In this document: positions 7,526 to 14,862 of the stretch, piece by piece
How positions within the stretch are numbered: position 1 is the stretch's first letter
How the letters are laid out: the number at the start of each line of letters is the position of its first letter
DNA from: a bacterium UBP8_UBA817
GTDB taxonomy: Bacteria; Margulisbacteria; Marinamargulisbacteria; UBA817
Reading direction: 5' to 3'
Length of the DNA: 26,330 bases
NCBI GenBank assembly: GCA_002296285.1
Contig: DBHX01000022.1
Span: 13,835-40,164, forward strand
Notes under the pieces: model-generated
The model's input: only the letters and a program-made list of their open reading frames with translations
Told to the model about the DNA's origin: nothing
The model's database searches: none
Translations under genes and position numbers: made by a program

Positions 7526-8170
7526 ATGAAGTTGTTTATTTTTTATGCAATATTTTTCTCTGGGATTATTTTTCCAAGTTCAGAGCTTACACCATTGTTA
7601 GAGTACCGGCATCATGCAAATCCTCGATCATTTAATTTTATTGTATTCATTAACCAGCTTCACAGTTCAGTTGGGGATCAAAATGTGTTGAATCGATTGC
7701 TCAGAAAAAGTAATTATGAGTTAATTAATCAAAATTTCGATAGGGTCTCTGGAGAGCTTTACAATAAAGGGTATCAATTAATCATTGTTACTTTTCTAAA
7801 TCGGAACGAATTATTTCACCCCATGTTTAATAATCAGCACATGACAATTCAATACCCATTAAGACTAAATAAATACAAATTAAATTCAGAAAGAAAAATT
7901 ATATCCAATGCATTTTCATTATTGGATGAATTTATTGCCTATGAAGTTCATCGAAGGCCGTTATGCATTGTATTTCACATGCCACCCAAAAGTTTGTATA
8001 GCTTGGAACAAAAGCTGGCTCATGATCAAACAAGTTTTAAATCTAGACGAGATTTTTCGTTGGTCAATTTATACCATGAATTGCACAGACGAAGGTATTT
8101 GTATCCAAATAAATTGTTAATATACCCAAACTTTTTATCGCATACTGGGATATTGGTAAATAATAAATAA
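7526..8170 (+). CDS. Hypothetical exported protein
   Basis: Predicted product of 214 residues that I cannot assign to a family. It begins with a Sec-type signal peptide (MKLFIFYAIFFSGIIFPSSE, lysine then a hydrophobic core, cleavage probably near residues 16-18). The rest is a soluble, basic domain with alternating hydrophobic stretches (FNFIVFINQL, YQLIIVTFLNRNELF, LCIVFHMPP) and several Arg/His clusters. ATG 7517 and TTG 7490 are possible alternative starts. I prefer 7526 because a -10-like TATTAT ends 7 nt before it; no SD precedes any of them. It is divergent from the 7438 gene, with overlapping upstream regions, and ends 45 nt before purC. Confidence 0.7.
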   Translation: MKLFIFYAIFFSGIIFPSSELTPLLEYRHHANPRSFNFIVFINQLHSSVGDQNVLNRLLRKSNYELINQNFDRVSGELYNKGYQLIIVTFLNRNELFHPMFNNQHMTIQYPLRLNKYKLNSERKIISNAFSLLDEFIAYEVHRRPLCIVFHMPPKSLYSLEQKLAHDQTSFKSRRDFSLVNLYHELHRRRYLYPNKLLIYPNFLSHTGILVNNK

Positions 8171-8174
8171 AGGC

Positions 8175-8209
8175 TTTATGTAGACATAAAAAATTTCCTC
8201 TTTTATAAT
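8175..8209 (+). promoter_or_regulatory. purC promoter, leaderless, with a dyad over the -35
   Basis: TAGACA (8181-8186), 17-nt spacer and a consensus TATAAT (8204-8209), then 6 nt to the ATG at 8216. The start of transcription should coincide with the A of the ATG. A perfect short dyad TTTATG-TAGA-CATAAA (8175-8190) covers the -35 and could be an operator, though it may be chance in AT-rich DNA. Confidence 0.75.
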
Positions 8210-8215
8210 TAATCC

Positions 8216-9094
8216 ATGATAAAAACTGATGTTCACACACAATTTAATTTTGAAGACTTAAAGCTATTTAGACGAGGAAAAGTCAGAGACGTATTTGACT
8301 TTGGTGAATACTTATTAATCGTTTCTTCAGACCGTGTTTCAGCGTTTGATGAAGTCATTGAGAGAGGGATCCCAAATAAGGGGCGAGTATTAACAGAAAT
8401 CAGTAAATTCTGGTTCAATAAATTGGGGTATAAAAATCACATGGTATCAACCAATGTGAATGATTATCCTGAAGAAACAAAGCCATACCATTCAATCATT
8501 GATGGTCGAAGCATGTTGGTAAAAAAAACAGAATTGATTCCAATTGAATGTGTAGTTAGAGGATATATTATTGGATCAGGCTGGAAAGACTATCAGAAAA
8601 CTGGACAAGTATGTGGCCATCAATTGCCAGACGGCTTGCAATTAGCTCAAAAATTAGAACAACCCATATTTACACCGGCATCCAAATCATTTGATGGTCA
8701 TGATGAAAACATAAGCGTTCAAGAAATGATAAATCAAATTGGACAAGAACAAACCGATAAATTAGAGGCGTTAAGTTTAGAAATATACAATACGGCATCT
8801 GAATTTGCGGCTACGAAAGGCATCATCATCGCTGATACAAAATTTGAATTTGGACTCTTAAATGGAGAAATTATCATTATTGATGAAATACTTACCCCAG
8901 ATTCATCGAGGTTTTGGTCCAAAGAAGCTTATCAAGTTGGCATTTCGCCACCGAGTTTCGATAAGCAAATTGTTCGTGACTATATTGAAACTACCGATTG
9001 GGATAGAAATTCTAGTATCCCTAATTTACCTGATGAAATTGTAGAAAAAACATCAGCTGAGTACCAAAAAATTGCCAATTTATTAACTCAATGA
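8216..9094 (+). CDS. purC: Phosphoribosylaminoimidazole-succinocarboxamide (SAICAR) synthase
   Basis: Purine biosynthesis enzyme that ligates aspartate to CAIR with ATP. The 292 residues match the longer, yeast-like class. Motifs: RRGKVRDVFDFGEYLLIVSSDRVSAFDEV with the ATP-binding Gly-Lys-Val-Arg-Asp loop, then IPIECVVRGYIIGSGWKDYQKTG, a signature segment, PIFTPASKS with the FDGHDENIS loop, and IADTKFEFGL near residues 202-211. It has its own promoter and no SD. No other pur genes are in the window. Its last 4 nt (ATGA) overlap the start of the following mechanosensitive-channel gene. Confidence 0.97.
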   Translation: MIKTDVHTQFNFEDLKLFRRGKVRDVFDFGEYLLIVSSDRVSAFDEVIERGIPNKGRVLTEISKFWFNKLGYKNHMVSTNVNDYPEETKPYHSIIDGRSMLVKKTELIPIECVVRGYIIGSGWKDYQKTGQVCGHQLPDGLQLAQKLEQPIFTPASKSFDGHDENISVQEMINQIGQEQTDKLEALSLEIYNTASEFAATKGIIIADTKFEFGLLNGEIIIIDEILTPDSSRFWSKEAYQVGISPPSFDKQIVRDYIETTDWDRNSSIPNLPDEIVEKTSAEYQKIANLLTQ

Positions 9095-10311
9095 TTGATC
9101 TTGAATACATTATTAACAGTGTGGGCAATACTCCCACAGTGTCACTAAGTATTTATTTTATTATTATTATTATTTCTTCTATTGGAATGCATTATTTTAT
9201 TAAATACTTATTATTTAAATTAATTAGAGCATTAATTTCGAAGCAGTCGCCCAGTCTCTTAGAATCCATGGAGTCATTCAAGATTTTTAATACAGCCGCT
9301 TTGTTTATTCCATTATTGGTGATTCATGTAGGGTTAAAATATTTTCTTAATCCCGATCACTTAGATCGTCATTTATCTGCATTTATATTGAATTTAGTTA
9401 GTATTTTCATGATTATAGTGATACTTCTGTTTATTAATCGAATGCTGTCGTTTGTTTTGCACGAGCTCAATCGAAGATATGAATTAAATACAGCCCTTGT
9501 ACGAACCATTCATCAAGTGATTCGTATTTTTCTGACGATTTCAGGAGTCATCGCAATTATTAGTACAATATTGAATAAATCCCCTGTGATTATACTAAGT
9601 AGTTTGGGTGCACTTACGGCCATCATCTTGTTAGCATTTAAAGATTCTTTATTGGGTTTTGTTGCGAGTATTCAGGTGACATTATTAGGCGTTGTAAAAG
9701 AAGGGGACTGGATTGAAATGCCCAAATACAATGCCGATGGCACCATTTTAGACATCAATATTTCAAGTATCAGGGTCCAAAACTGGGATAAAACAATCAC
9801 AACCATCCCCACTTATGCATTGGTTTCAGATCCTGTAAAAAATTGGACCGGCATGGAAGTATCCCAAATTCGACGAATTAAACGCAGCATTCAAATTGAC
9901 ATCAATTCAATTAAGTTTTGCAACGAAGCCATGTTGAAAAATATGAAGAGTGTCAATTGTTTGAATAATTATTTGTCTTCAGCCATGTCAGAAATACAAG
10001 AATTTAATAATAATCAAGAAAATAACCATCAACCATTAAATATTCGTTCCATAACCAATATCGGATTGTTAAGACAGTACTTGGTTCAATACCTCGAAAA
10101 CCACCCACGAATAAGTAAAAATGCGACCTTATTGGTTCGACAACTTCAATCAGATGAAACTGGCGTTCCATTAGAAATTTATTGTTTTGCTACTACCACA
10201 GATTGGGTGGAATATGAAGACATACAATCTGATATATTTGATCATATATTCTCCTCAATTAAATGGTTTGAAATAGAAGTGCTTCAGTATCCAAATACGT
10301 TTAATCGTTAA
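9091..10311 (+). CDS. MscS-family mechanosensitive channel, YbdG-like
   Basis: Inner-membrane channel-like protein of 406 residues. Several N-terminal TM segments (about 20-42, 70-90, 100-122 and 145-165) lead to the pore-lining helix region SSLGALTAIILLAFKDSLLGFVASIQ and the MscS beta domain. The stretch EGDWIEMPKYNADGTILDIN, followed by VQNWDKTITTIPTY and GMEVSQIRRIKRSI, is the hallmark of the YbdG/MscM subgroup. Such proteins release solutes on hypo-osmotic shock or modulate osmotic sensing. It overlaps purC by 4 nt (ATGA), which suggests coupled translation, with no obvious functional link. Its 3' end overlaps the convergent response-regulator gene by 11 nt. Confidence 0.92.
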   Translation: MIDLEYIINSVGNTPTVSLSIYFIIIIISSIGMHYFIKYLLFKLIRALISKQSPSLLESMESFKIFNTAALFIPLLVIHVGLKYFLNPDHLDRHLSAFILNLVSIFMIIVILLFINRMLSFVLHELNRRYELNTALVRTIHQVIRIFLTISGVIAIISTILNKSPVIILSSLGALTAIILLAFKDSLLGFVASIQVTLLGVVKEGDWIEMPKYNADGTILDINISSIRVQNWDKTITTIPTYALVSDPVKNWTGMEVSQIRRIKRSIQIDINSIKFCNEAMLKNMKSVNCLNNYLSSAMSEIQEFNNNQENNHQPLNIRSITNIGLLRQYLVQYLENHPRISKNATLLVRQLQSDETGVPLEIYCFATTTDWVEYEDIQSDIFDHIFSSIKWFEIEVLQYPNTFNR

Positions 10312-10672
10312 CTAAAGTTAACAGTGTCGATTTTAATTCATCAATATCAAATGGTTTTGATAGTTTATGAGAGACATTGGGTAAATTAATCTTACAGTTT
10401 CCAGCCATTAAGGATTCCCCAGTAAGAAGCATTACTTTAATGTCTTTATTCATCGATTCCTGTTTTACCAAATTGGCAAATAAATAACCTGATAATTTTG
10501 GCATCCTTAAATCTAAGATAATGCCATCCACCCATTCAGTTTTAATAATGTCTAGCCCATCTTCTCCATTCGGTGCGAGCAGTACATTGTATCCTTCGCC
10601 GGTTAGTATAAAATCAACGGTTTCAAGTACGGACATATCATCATCAATAACCAATATTGTTTTAGGTACCAT
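10301..10672 (-). CDS. Stand-alone receiver-domain response regulator
   Basis: CheY-like protein of 123 residues with no output domain. All phosphorylation-site residues are present: acidic cluster Asp10-Asp12 (ILVIDDD), phospho-acceptor Asp54 (IILDLRMP), Thr84 (MLLTGE) and Lys106 (KLSKPF). It should be phosphorylated by a sensor kinase encoded elsewhere and act by protein contact. The ATG at 10672 follows TGATATAAT, an extended -10, by 9 nt and has no SD. It is divergent from the M29 aminopeptidase gene and convergent with the YbdG-like channel gene. Neither neighbour is a kinase, so the partner is unknown. Confidence 0.95.
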   Translation of the reverse strand: MVPKTILVIDDDMSVLETVDFILTGEGYNVLLAPNGEDGLDIIKTEWVDGIILDLRMPKLSGYLFANLVKQESMNKDIKVMLLTGESLMAGNCKINLPNVSHKLSKPFDIDELKSTLLTLVND

Positions 10673-10681
10673 AGCATATTA

Positions 10682-10690
10682 ATTATATCA
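10682..10690 (-). promoter_or_regulatory. Extended -10 promoter of the response regulator gene
   Basis: Minus-strand TGATATAAT (10690-10682) is an extended -10, 9 nt before the ATG at 10672. No good -35 is visible at 16-18 nt, as is usual for TGn-type promoters. The leader would be about 2 nt. Confidence 0.6.
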
Positions 10691-10752
10691 TATTCAGTTA
10701 AAAGTTTATTATTAAGAACAAAAATATGTTTAATCTAGGCGTCCAATTAACG

Positions 10753-10758
10753 TATAAT
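10753..10758 (+). promoter_or_regulatory. -10 element of the aminopeptidase gene, leaderless
   Basis: Consensus TATAAT 6 nt before ATG 10765; the -35 position holds only TTAATC (10730-10735). This element lies inside the longer frame that opens at ATG 10726, which argues for the later start. Confidence 0.6.
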
Positions 10759-10764
10759 CTTGAT

Positions 10765-11865
10765 ATGAAAAAATCTTTTATTGATGCCTATGCAAAATTA
10801 TTAACGCACTATTGTGGTGATATTAATCCAGGGGATAAGGTTCTTATTCGTTCAACCTACTTGGCAGAACCGTTAATATTGGCGTGTCAAAGGGAAGTAT
10901 TATTGGCTGGTGGCGTGTGTGAATTTGATATTACGCTTCCTGGTGTAAAAAAACAAAGGCTTGATTTTTCAACAGATAAGCAATTGGCGCATCCCCCAAT
11001 ATTATATGCGCATGCGATGAATGAGTTTAATGTTATTGTGTCCATCAATGCTCCGTATGATCTTTTTGAATTGGATGGCATTGATGAAAAGAAATTAGCC
11101 CTTGTTCAATCATCAATTCGCCCCATTAAGAAAATAATGATGAATCGAGGGGCAACACGTGATCTGCGATGGGTATTGTGTAATTATCCAACCCAAAGCT
11201 TAGCAGATGCTGCAAATATGTCATTACAAGAATATACAAGGTTTATCATTAAGGGCTGTTTTTTAAATCAAGCTGATCCTAAAGAAGAATGGCAGTCACT
11301 ATCAAAAAAACAACAACATTGGGTCGATATTTTGAATCAAGGAAAAGTCATTCAGTTTCAGTCTGAAACTACGGATATTTCATTTAAAATTGATCAACGC
11401 ATTTGGATCAATTCAGATGGAAAAAGAAACATGCCATCAGGGGAGGTTTTTACATCCCCAATAGAAACCTCTGGAGAGGGTTATATTACCTTTGATGTTC
11501 CATCATTGTTATTTGGCAAAGTAATCAAGGGCTTAAGATTAGAAATTAAAAAAGGAAAGGTGGTTAAATGGGCCTGCGCCAATGGAAAAACATTGCTGGA
11601 TCGATTGTTTTCAATTAAAGGCGCAGATCGTGTGGGTGAAATTGCAATTGGAACAAATCCTTACATTTGTGAATCGACATTGAACACTCTTTTTGATGAA
11701 AAGATTGGAGGAACAATTCACATGGCCATTGGTGCATCCTATCCAGAAACAGGTGGAAGAAATGAGTCCAGTATTCACCATGACTTTATCACAAGATTTA
11801 ATACCAATGCCATGATTTTATTGGATGGAACACCAATTTATAAAAATGGTAGATTTATTGTTTAA
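10765..11865 (+). CDS. M29-family metallo-aminopeptidase
   Basis: Cytoplasmic dinuclear-metal exopeptidase, 366 residues, within the family range (about 365-410). The N-terminus MKKSFIDAYAKLLTHYCGDINPGDKVLIR fits the family start, so ATG 10765 is preferred over ATG 10726. The extra 13 codons would contain the TATAAT that precedes 10765. C-terminal metal-site motifs are visible: GEVFTSPIETSGEG (Glu), GEIAIGTNPYI (Glu), and IHMAIGASYPETGG followed by SSIHHDFI (His residues). Members such as AmpS, PepS and AmpT remove N-terminal residues in peptide turnover. It is monocistronic, with 337 nt to the next plus-strand gene. Confidence 0.9.
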   Translation: MKKSFIDAYAKLLTHYCGDINPGDKVLIRSTYLAEPLILACQREVLLAGGVCEFDITLPGVKKQRLDFSTDKQLAHPPILYAHAMNEFNVIVSINAPYDLFELDGIDEKKLALVQSSIRPIKKIMMNRGATRDLRWVLCNYPTQSLADAANMSLQEYTRFIIKGCFLNQADPKEEWQSLSKKQQHWVDILNQGKVIQFQSETTDISFKIDQRIWINSDGKRNMPSGEVFTSPIETSGEGYITFDVPSLLFGKVIKGLRLEIKKGKVVKWACANGKTLLDRLFSIKGADRVGEIAIGTNPYICESTLNTLFDEKIGGTIHMAIGASYPETGGRNESSIHHDFITRFNTNAMILLDGTPIYKNGRFIV

Positions 11866-11960
11866 ATAAATCCATAACTGGGTATACATAATCATGAACA
11901 TGGGGGTAATCATGAATGCTGTTTATATCTATCCTGTAAAATGGATAAAAATTATGAATA

Positions 11961-11983
11961 TAAATTTGTTTTTTACAAATTTA
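11961..11983 (+). repeat. Perfect 9-bp inverted repeat, possible weak terminator or operator
   Basis: TAAATTTGT and ACAAATTTA flank a TTTTT loop. The sequence folds perfectly but is nearly all A/T and is not followed by a clean T-run, so it is a poor intrinsic terminator. It lies 96 nt after the aminopeptidase stop and could protect the 3' end or bind a regulator. Confidence 0.4.
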
Positions 11984-11995
11984 GGCTTTTAAATT

Positions 11996-12019
11996 AAAAA
12001 AGGGAGCCATATAGCTCCC
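11996..12019 (-). terminator. Rho-independent terminator on the minus strand
   Basis: The stem GGGAGC/GCTCCC (12002-12007 with 12014-12019) has a 6-nt loop and on the minus strand is followed at once by six T (12001-11996). In plus orientation the downstream sequence is AATTAAAACC, not a T-run. It therefore points to a transcript that comes from the 12180 side. Confidence 0.65.
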
Positions 12020-12111
12020 AATTAAAACCTTCCCCTAATAACTCCCACCGTATATATGAAATAACTATGCCAAAAATAAATTAAAAAAACACCAAAAAAA
12101 TTAATAATAAT

Positions 12112-12180
12112 TTAAAAATATGCAAATAATACAAAATTAATTGCAAAATTTAATATCATGGTACTCCTGTATATTTCCAT
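12112..12180 (-). CDS. Possible 22-residue hydrophobic micro-protein
   Basis: ATG 12180 lies 6 nt after a minus-strand TACAAT (12192-12187), the same arrangement as leaderless genes elsewhere in the window. The frame has a short polar start (MEIYRST) and then MILNFAINFVLFAYF, a single membrane-like stretch. An internal ATG (12159) has an AGGAG four nt upstream, giving a 15-residue form. A terminator-like hairpin about 93 nt after the stop would close a transcript of about 185 nt. It could be a toxin of type I kind, a membrane micro-protein, or simply an sRNA with a chance frame. No family is recognised. Confidence 0.35.
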   Translation of the reverse strand: MEIYRSTMILNFAINFVLFAYF

Positions 12181-12186
12181 ATAAAC

Positions 12187-12196
12187 ATTGTACAGT
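12187..12196. promoter_or_regulatory. Overlapping divergent -10 elements (trmL and micro-transcript)
   Basis: Plus strand: TACAGT (12191-12196), 6 nt before ATG 12203. Minus strand: TACAAT (12192-12187), 6 nt before ATG 12180. The two share two bases, so RNA polymerase could probably occupy only one at a time. Both -35 regions are poor matches. Confidence 0.4.
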
Positions 12197-12202
12197 AACA
12201 TT

Positions 12203-12652
12203 ATGCACACCATTGTATTGATTGAACCAAAAATTCCACAAAATACCGGAACAATTGCACGGTTATGTGCAGCAACCAATTCCAAATTGATTTTGGTTGG
12301 TGAACTCGGGTTTTCCTTGGATGATAAATATTTGAAACGAGCTGGTTTGGACTATTGGGAACATGTCATATGGGAACATGAGCCCAATCTAGAATTATTT
12401 TTGGAACAGAAAAAAAATACGTTGCCCTATTTATTATCAAGCAAAGCCACTACATTGTATACAGACGTATCCTATTCAGCCAACCAGGCCATATGGTTTG
12501 GCAGTGAAACCGAAGGGTTATCTGAGCGCATCAAAGTCCTTCATAAGGATCGGTTGGTAACCATTCCCATGGCCAATAAACAGATTCGAAGTTTAAATTT
12601 AGCCAATTCAGTGAGTATCGTTTTATATGAGGCCATTCGACAAAATTCCTAA
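12203..12652 (+). CDS. trmL: tRNA (cytidine/uridine-34 2'-O)-methyltransferase, TrmL type
   Basis: SPOUT-class RNA methylase of 149 residues, close to E. coli TrmL (157). Motif 1 is IEPKIPQNTGTIARLCAA, motif 2 is IWFGSETEGL, and motif 3 is IPMANKQIRSLNLANSVSIV, which forms the SAM-binding knot. TrmL methylates the wobble ribose of tRNA-Leu isoacceptors and works as a dimer. MHTIVLIEPKIPQNTG is the usual N-terminus, so ATG 12203 is preferred over the earlier ATG 12188. A -10-like TACAGT ends 6 nt before it. It lies 33 nt before the isocitrate dehydrogenase gene on the same strand. Confidence 0.92.
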   Translation: MHTIVLIEPKIPQNTGTIARLCAATNSKLILVGELGFSLDDKYLKRAGLDYWEHVIWEHEPNLELFLEQKKNTLPYLLSSKATTLYTDVSYSANQAIWFGSETEGLSERIKVLHKDRLVTIPMANKQIRSLNLANSVSIVLYEAIRQNS

Positions 12653-12685
12653 AGGTATTCAATTGAACATCGATAAGGAATTCAA

Positions 12686-14071
12686 ATGACATCGCCAATT
12701 AGACAAATTACCGTCATCCCAGGTGATGGCATTGGCCAGGAAGTTGTAGATGCGACGCTTCAGATCCTTGAAGCCGCATCTGCACCAATCTCATGGTCCA
12801 AATGCCGTGCAGGTGAAGCCTTATTTAAAGAAGGTGTTTCTACCGGCGTTCCAAATGATACATTGGAATCAATCAAACAAACAAAGATTGTGTTAAAAGG
12901 CCCATTAACAACCCCTGTAGGATATGGTGAACGCAGTGCCAATGTATTTTTAAGAAAAGCTTTTGGATTATTTGCAAATATTCGACCTGTGAAGCAATAC
13001 CCAAATATTCCCTCCATTTTTCGTGATATTCCCATTGACTTGGTTGTTATTAGAGAAAATATTGAGGATCTTTATGCGGGGATTGAATATTATCACCAAC
13101 CTGGAATTGCTCAATCGATCAAATTAATTAGTGAATATGGGTGTGATCATATCAATGCATTTGCCTATGAATATGCTAAATTAACCCATCGAAAAACACT
13201 GCATTGCGCAACCAAGGCGAATATTTTAAAAACAACAGAAGGAATGATGAAAAAATCCTTTGAACGATTGGCTGTTGAATATCCAAGCATTGATTCCAAA
13301 CACATTATTATAGATAATTGTGCGCATCAATTGGTGGTAAATCCAGCCCAGTTTGATATGATTGTCACAACAAATATGAATGGGGACATCATTAGTGATT
13401 TAACATCAGGATTGGTGGGGGGATTAGGTATTGCTCCATCGGCCAATATTGGAAGAGATGTGGCGATGTTTGAAGCTGTTCATGGCGCGGCCCCAGATAT
13501 TGCTGGCAAAAATAAAGCCAATCCAACGGCCATGATTTTATCGGCGGTTATGATGTGCCGATATTTGGGATTGGATGATCATGCCGATACCATTGAGAAT
13601 GCATTGGCCGTTACATTTGAATCGGGAAAGATGACAGGGGATTTAAATCCTAGTAATCCCTGTTCTACCTTGGAATTCACCGATGAGGTTATTAACAATT
13701 TAGGAAAAAAATCAAATGCGTTTAAGCCGTCCATATTTAAACCCATTGCCATGCCTGAAGTTATCCCACCAAAACTAAATAAAGGGATGTGTAAAGGGGT
13801 AGACATCATTATCATTTCAGATCAGACATACAGTGAAATTCAAACTCATTTAAACACAATTGCCAAAACCCATGATTTTTTGAAGGTCCGTTTATCGAAT
13901 CGAGGAAAAGAAATAATTGGAAATGATAAACAGCAAATCATTCCACAATGGTTTTGTCGGTTTGAATTAGACCATGGGGAATGTGATGATCAAAAAATAA
14001 CAAATTTGGTCAATGACGTGTCTCAAACATTTCATTGGGTTCAAGTCGAAAAACTATGTTCATTTAATTAG
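12686..14071 (+). CDS. icd: Isocitrate dehydrogenase, Thermus type with C-terminal extension
   Basis: TCA-cycle enzyme: isocitrate + NAD(P)+ gives 2-oxoglutarate + CO2. The 461 residues exceed the E. coli enzyme (416) because of an extra C-terminal domain of roughly 110 residues, as in Thermus thermophilus. Substrate residues are visible: GERSANVFLRK (Ser84, Asn86, Arg90), Arg100, RENIEDLYAGIEY (Arg123, Tyr130) and CATKANI (Lys177). The metal-binding Asp segment TTNMNGDIISDLTSG and the cofactor loop FEAVHGAAPDIAGKNKANPTA follow. The C-terminus, FLKVRLSNRGKEI to FHWVQVEKL, matches the Thermus extension. NAD versus NADP preference cannot be decided by eye. SD AAGGAA near 12676 precedes ATG 12686. 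The TPR gene follows 10 nt later. Confidence 0.95.
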   Translation: MTSPIRQITVIPGDGIGQEVVDATLQILEAASAPISWSKCRAGEALFKEGVSTGVPNDTLESIKQTKIVLKGPLTTPVGYGERSANVFLRKAFGLFANIRPVKQYPNIPSIFRDIPIDLVVIRENIEDLYAGIEYYHQPGIAQSIKLISEYGCDHINAFAYEYAKLTHRKTLHCATKANILKTTEGMMKKSFERLAVEYPSIDSKHIIIDNCAHQLVVNPAQFDMIVTTNMNGDIISDLTSGLVGGLGIAPSANIGRDVAMFEAVHGAAPDIAGKNKANPTAMILSAVMMCRYLGLDDHADTIENALAVTFESGKMTGDLNPSNPCSTLEFTDEVINNLGKKSNAFKPSIFKPIAMPEVIPPKLNKGMCKGVDIIIISDQTYSEIQTHLNTIAKTHDFLKVRLSNRGKEIIGNDKQQIIPQWFCRFELDHGECDDQKITNLVNDVSQTFHWVQVEKLCSFN

Positions 14072-14081
14072 AGGAGGAAGT

Positions 14082-14837
14082 ATGAATTTGGATCAAGAAT
14101 TGGATCAGGCGGAGAATTTGCGTCTTTCAGGTGAATATGAGCATGCAAAAAGAAGTTATCATGCGATTATTGAGCAAGGGCACACTGACGATACGGCGCA
14201 TGTTCATGCACTTCGAGGACTAGCGGAAGTATATCGGATGCTTGAAAATTTTGAATCGTCTGAAGATCAGTATAAAAAAGCCATTGATGGGTATTTAAAA
14301 ATAAATCATGCCAAGGGGTTGGGATATGCCTATTTAGGATTAGGTCAATTAAATCGACATCAAAACAAAACGTCAGATGCCATGAATAATATTGAGACAG
14401 CGGCCAATTATTTTTTAGAGTGCAATGATCAATATGGGCAAGCGGATGCTCATATTGAAATGGGTCATTTGTATTTATTGGCCTTTAATTATGCGTTATC
14501 AAAGATTAAATTTAGTGAAGCCGATGAAATTTATACATCATTAAATGATACATGGGGGATTGCATCTGCAAAATTGGGGTTGGGTAAAGCGGTTTTGAAA
14601 GAACGTGAATACATTAACTCACAAAAAGAGTTGGGTTCTGCACTTGAGTTATTTACCTCGATTGGGGATAAATTGGGGCAAGCCAATGCCAATAAGGAAC
14701 TGGGAAACCTATTCAATGCGTTAAATAAAACAGATGATGCCAAAAACTATTTCAACCATGCACTAAGCTTATATGAAGCAATGAAAGAAACAGCAGAGGT
14801 TGAAAAGCTTCAACAACAATTAAACACACTTGATTAA
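14082..14837 (+). CDS. Tetratricopeptide-repeat protein
   Basis: All-helical scaffold protein of 251 residues with no catalytic domain. About six TPR-like units are spaced roughly 40 residues apart in the longer TPR_12-type form: AENLRLSGEYEHAKRSYHAII, LRGLAEVYRMLENFESSEDQY, AYLGLGQLNRHQNKTSDAMN, IEMGHLYLLAFNYALSKIKF, AKLGLGKAVLKEREYINSQK, NKELGNLFNALNKTDDAKNY. No signal peptide is seen. ATG 14082 is chosen because a near-perfect SD (GAGGAGGA, 14071-14078) precedes it; earlier start codons lie inside the icd gene. It follows icd by 10 nt, so the two are co-transcribed. It converges with the adenylate cyclase gene (25 nt apart). The binding partner is unknown. Confidence 0.88.
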   Translation: MNLDQELDQAENLRLSGEYEHAKRSYHAIIEQGHTDDTAHVHALRGLAEVYRMLENFESSEDQYKKAIDGYLKINHAKGLGYAYLGLGQLNRHQNKTSDAMNNIETAANYFLECNDQYGQADAHIEMGHLYLLAFNYALSKIKFSEADEIYTSLNDTWGIASAKLGLGKAVLKEREYINSQKELGSALELFTSIGDKLGQANANKELGNLFNALNKTDDAKNYFNHALSLYEAMKETAEVEKLQQQLNTLD

Positions 14838-14862
14838 TAAATTAGAAAATACCAATGTTTAC

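Larger units (their letters stand above)
11866..12202. other. 337-nt intergenic region between the aminopeptidase and trmL
   Basis: This is the longest stretch here without a recognised gene. In order it holds a direct repeat TAATCATGAA (11889-11898 and 11907-11916), an AT-only-stem hairpin (11961-11983), a GC-rich terminator-like hairpin oriented for the minus strand (11996-12019), an AT-rich stretch, and a 22-codon minus-strand frame (12180-12112) whose promoter overlaps that of trmL. The parts are listed separately. Confidence 0.75.

Noticed and set aside
11894..11992. Plus-strand frame of 32 codons after the aminopeptidase gene, with the direct repeat TAATCATGAA around its start
   Set aside because: No SD, no promoter at leaderless distance from ATG 11894, and its end runs through the AT-rich hairpin. 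Probably chance.
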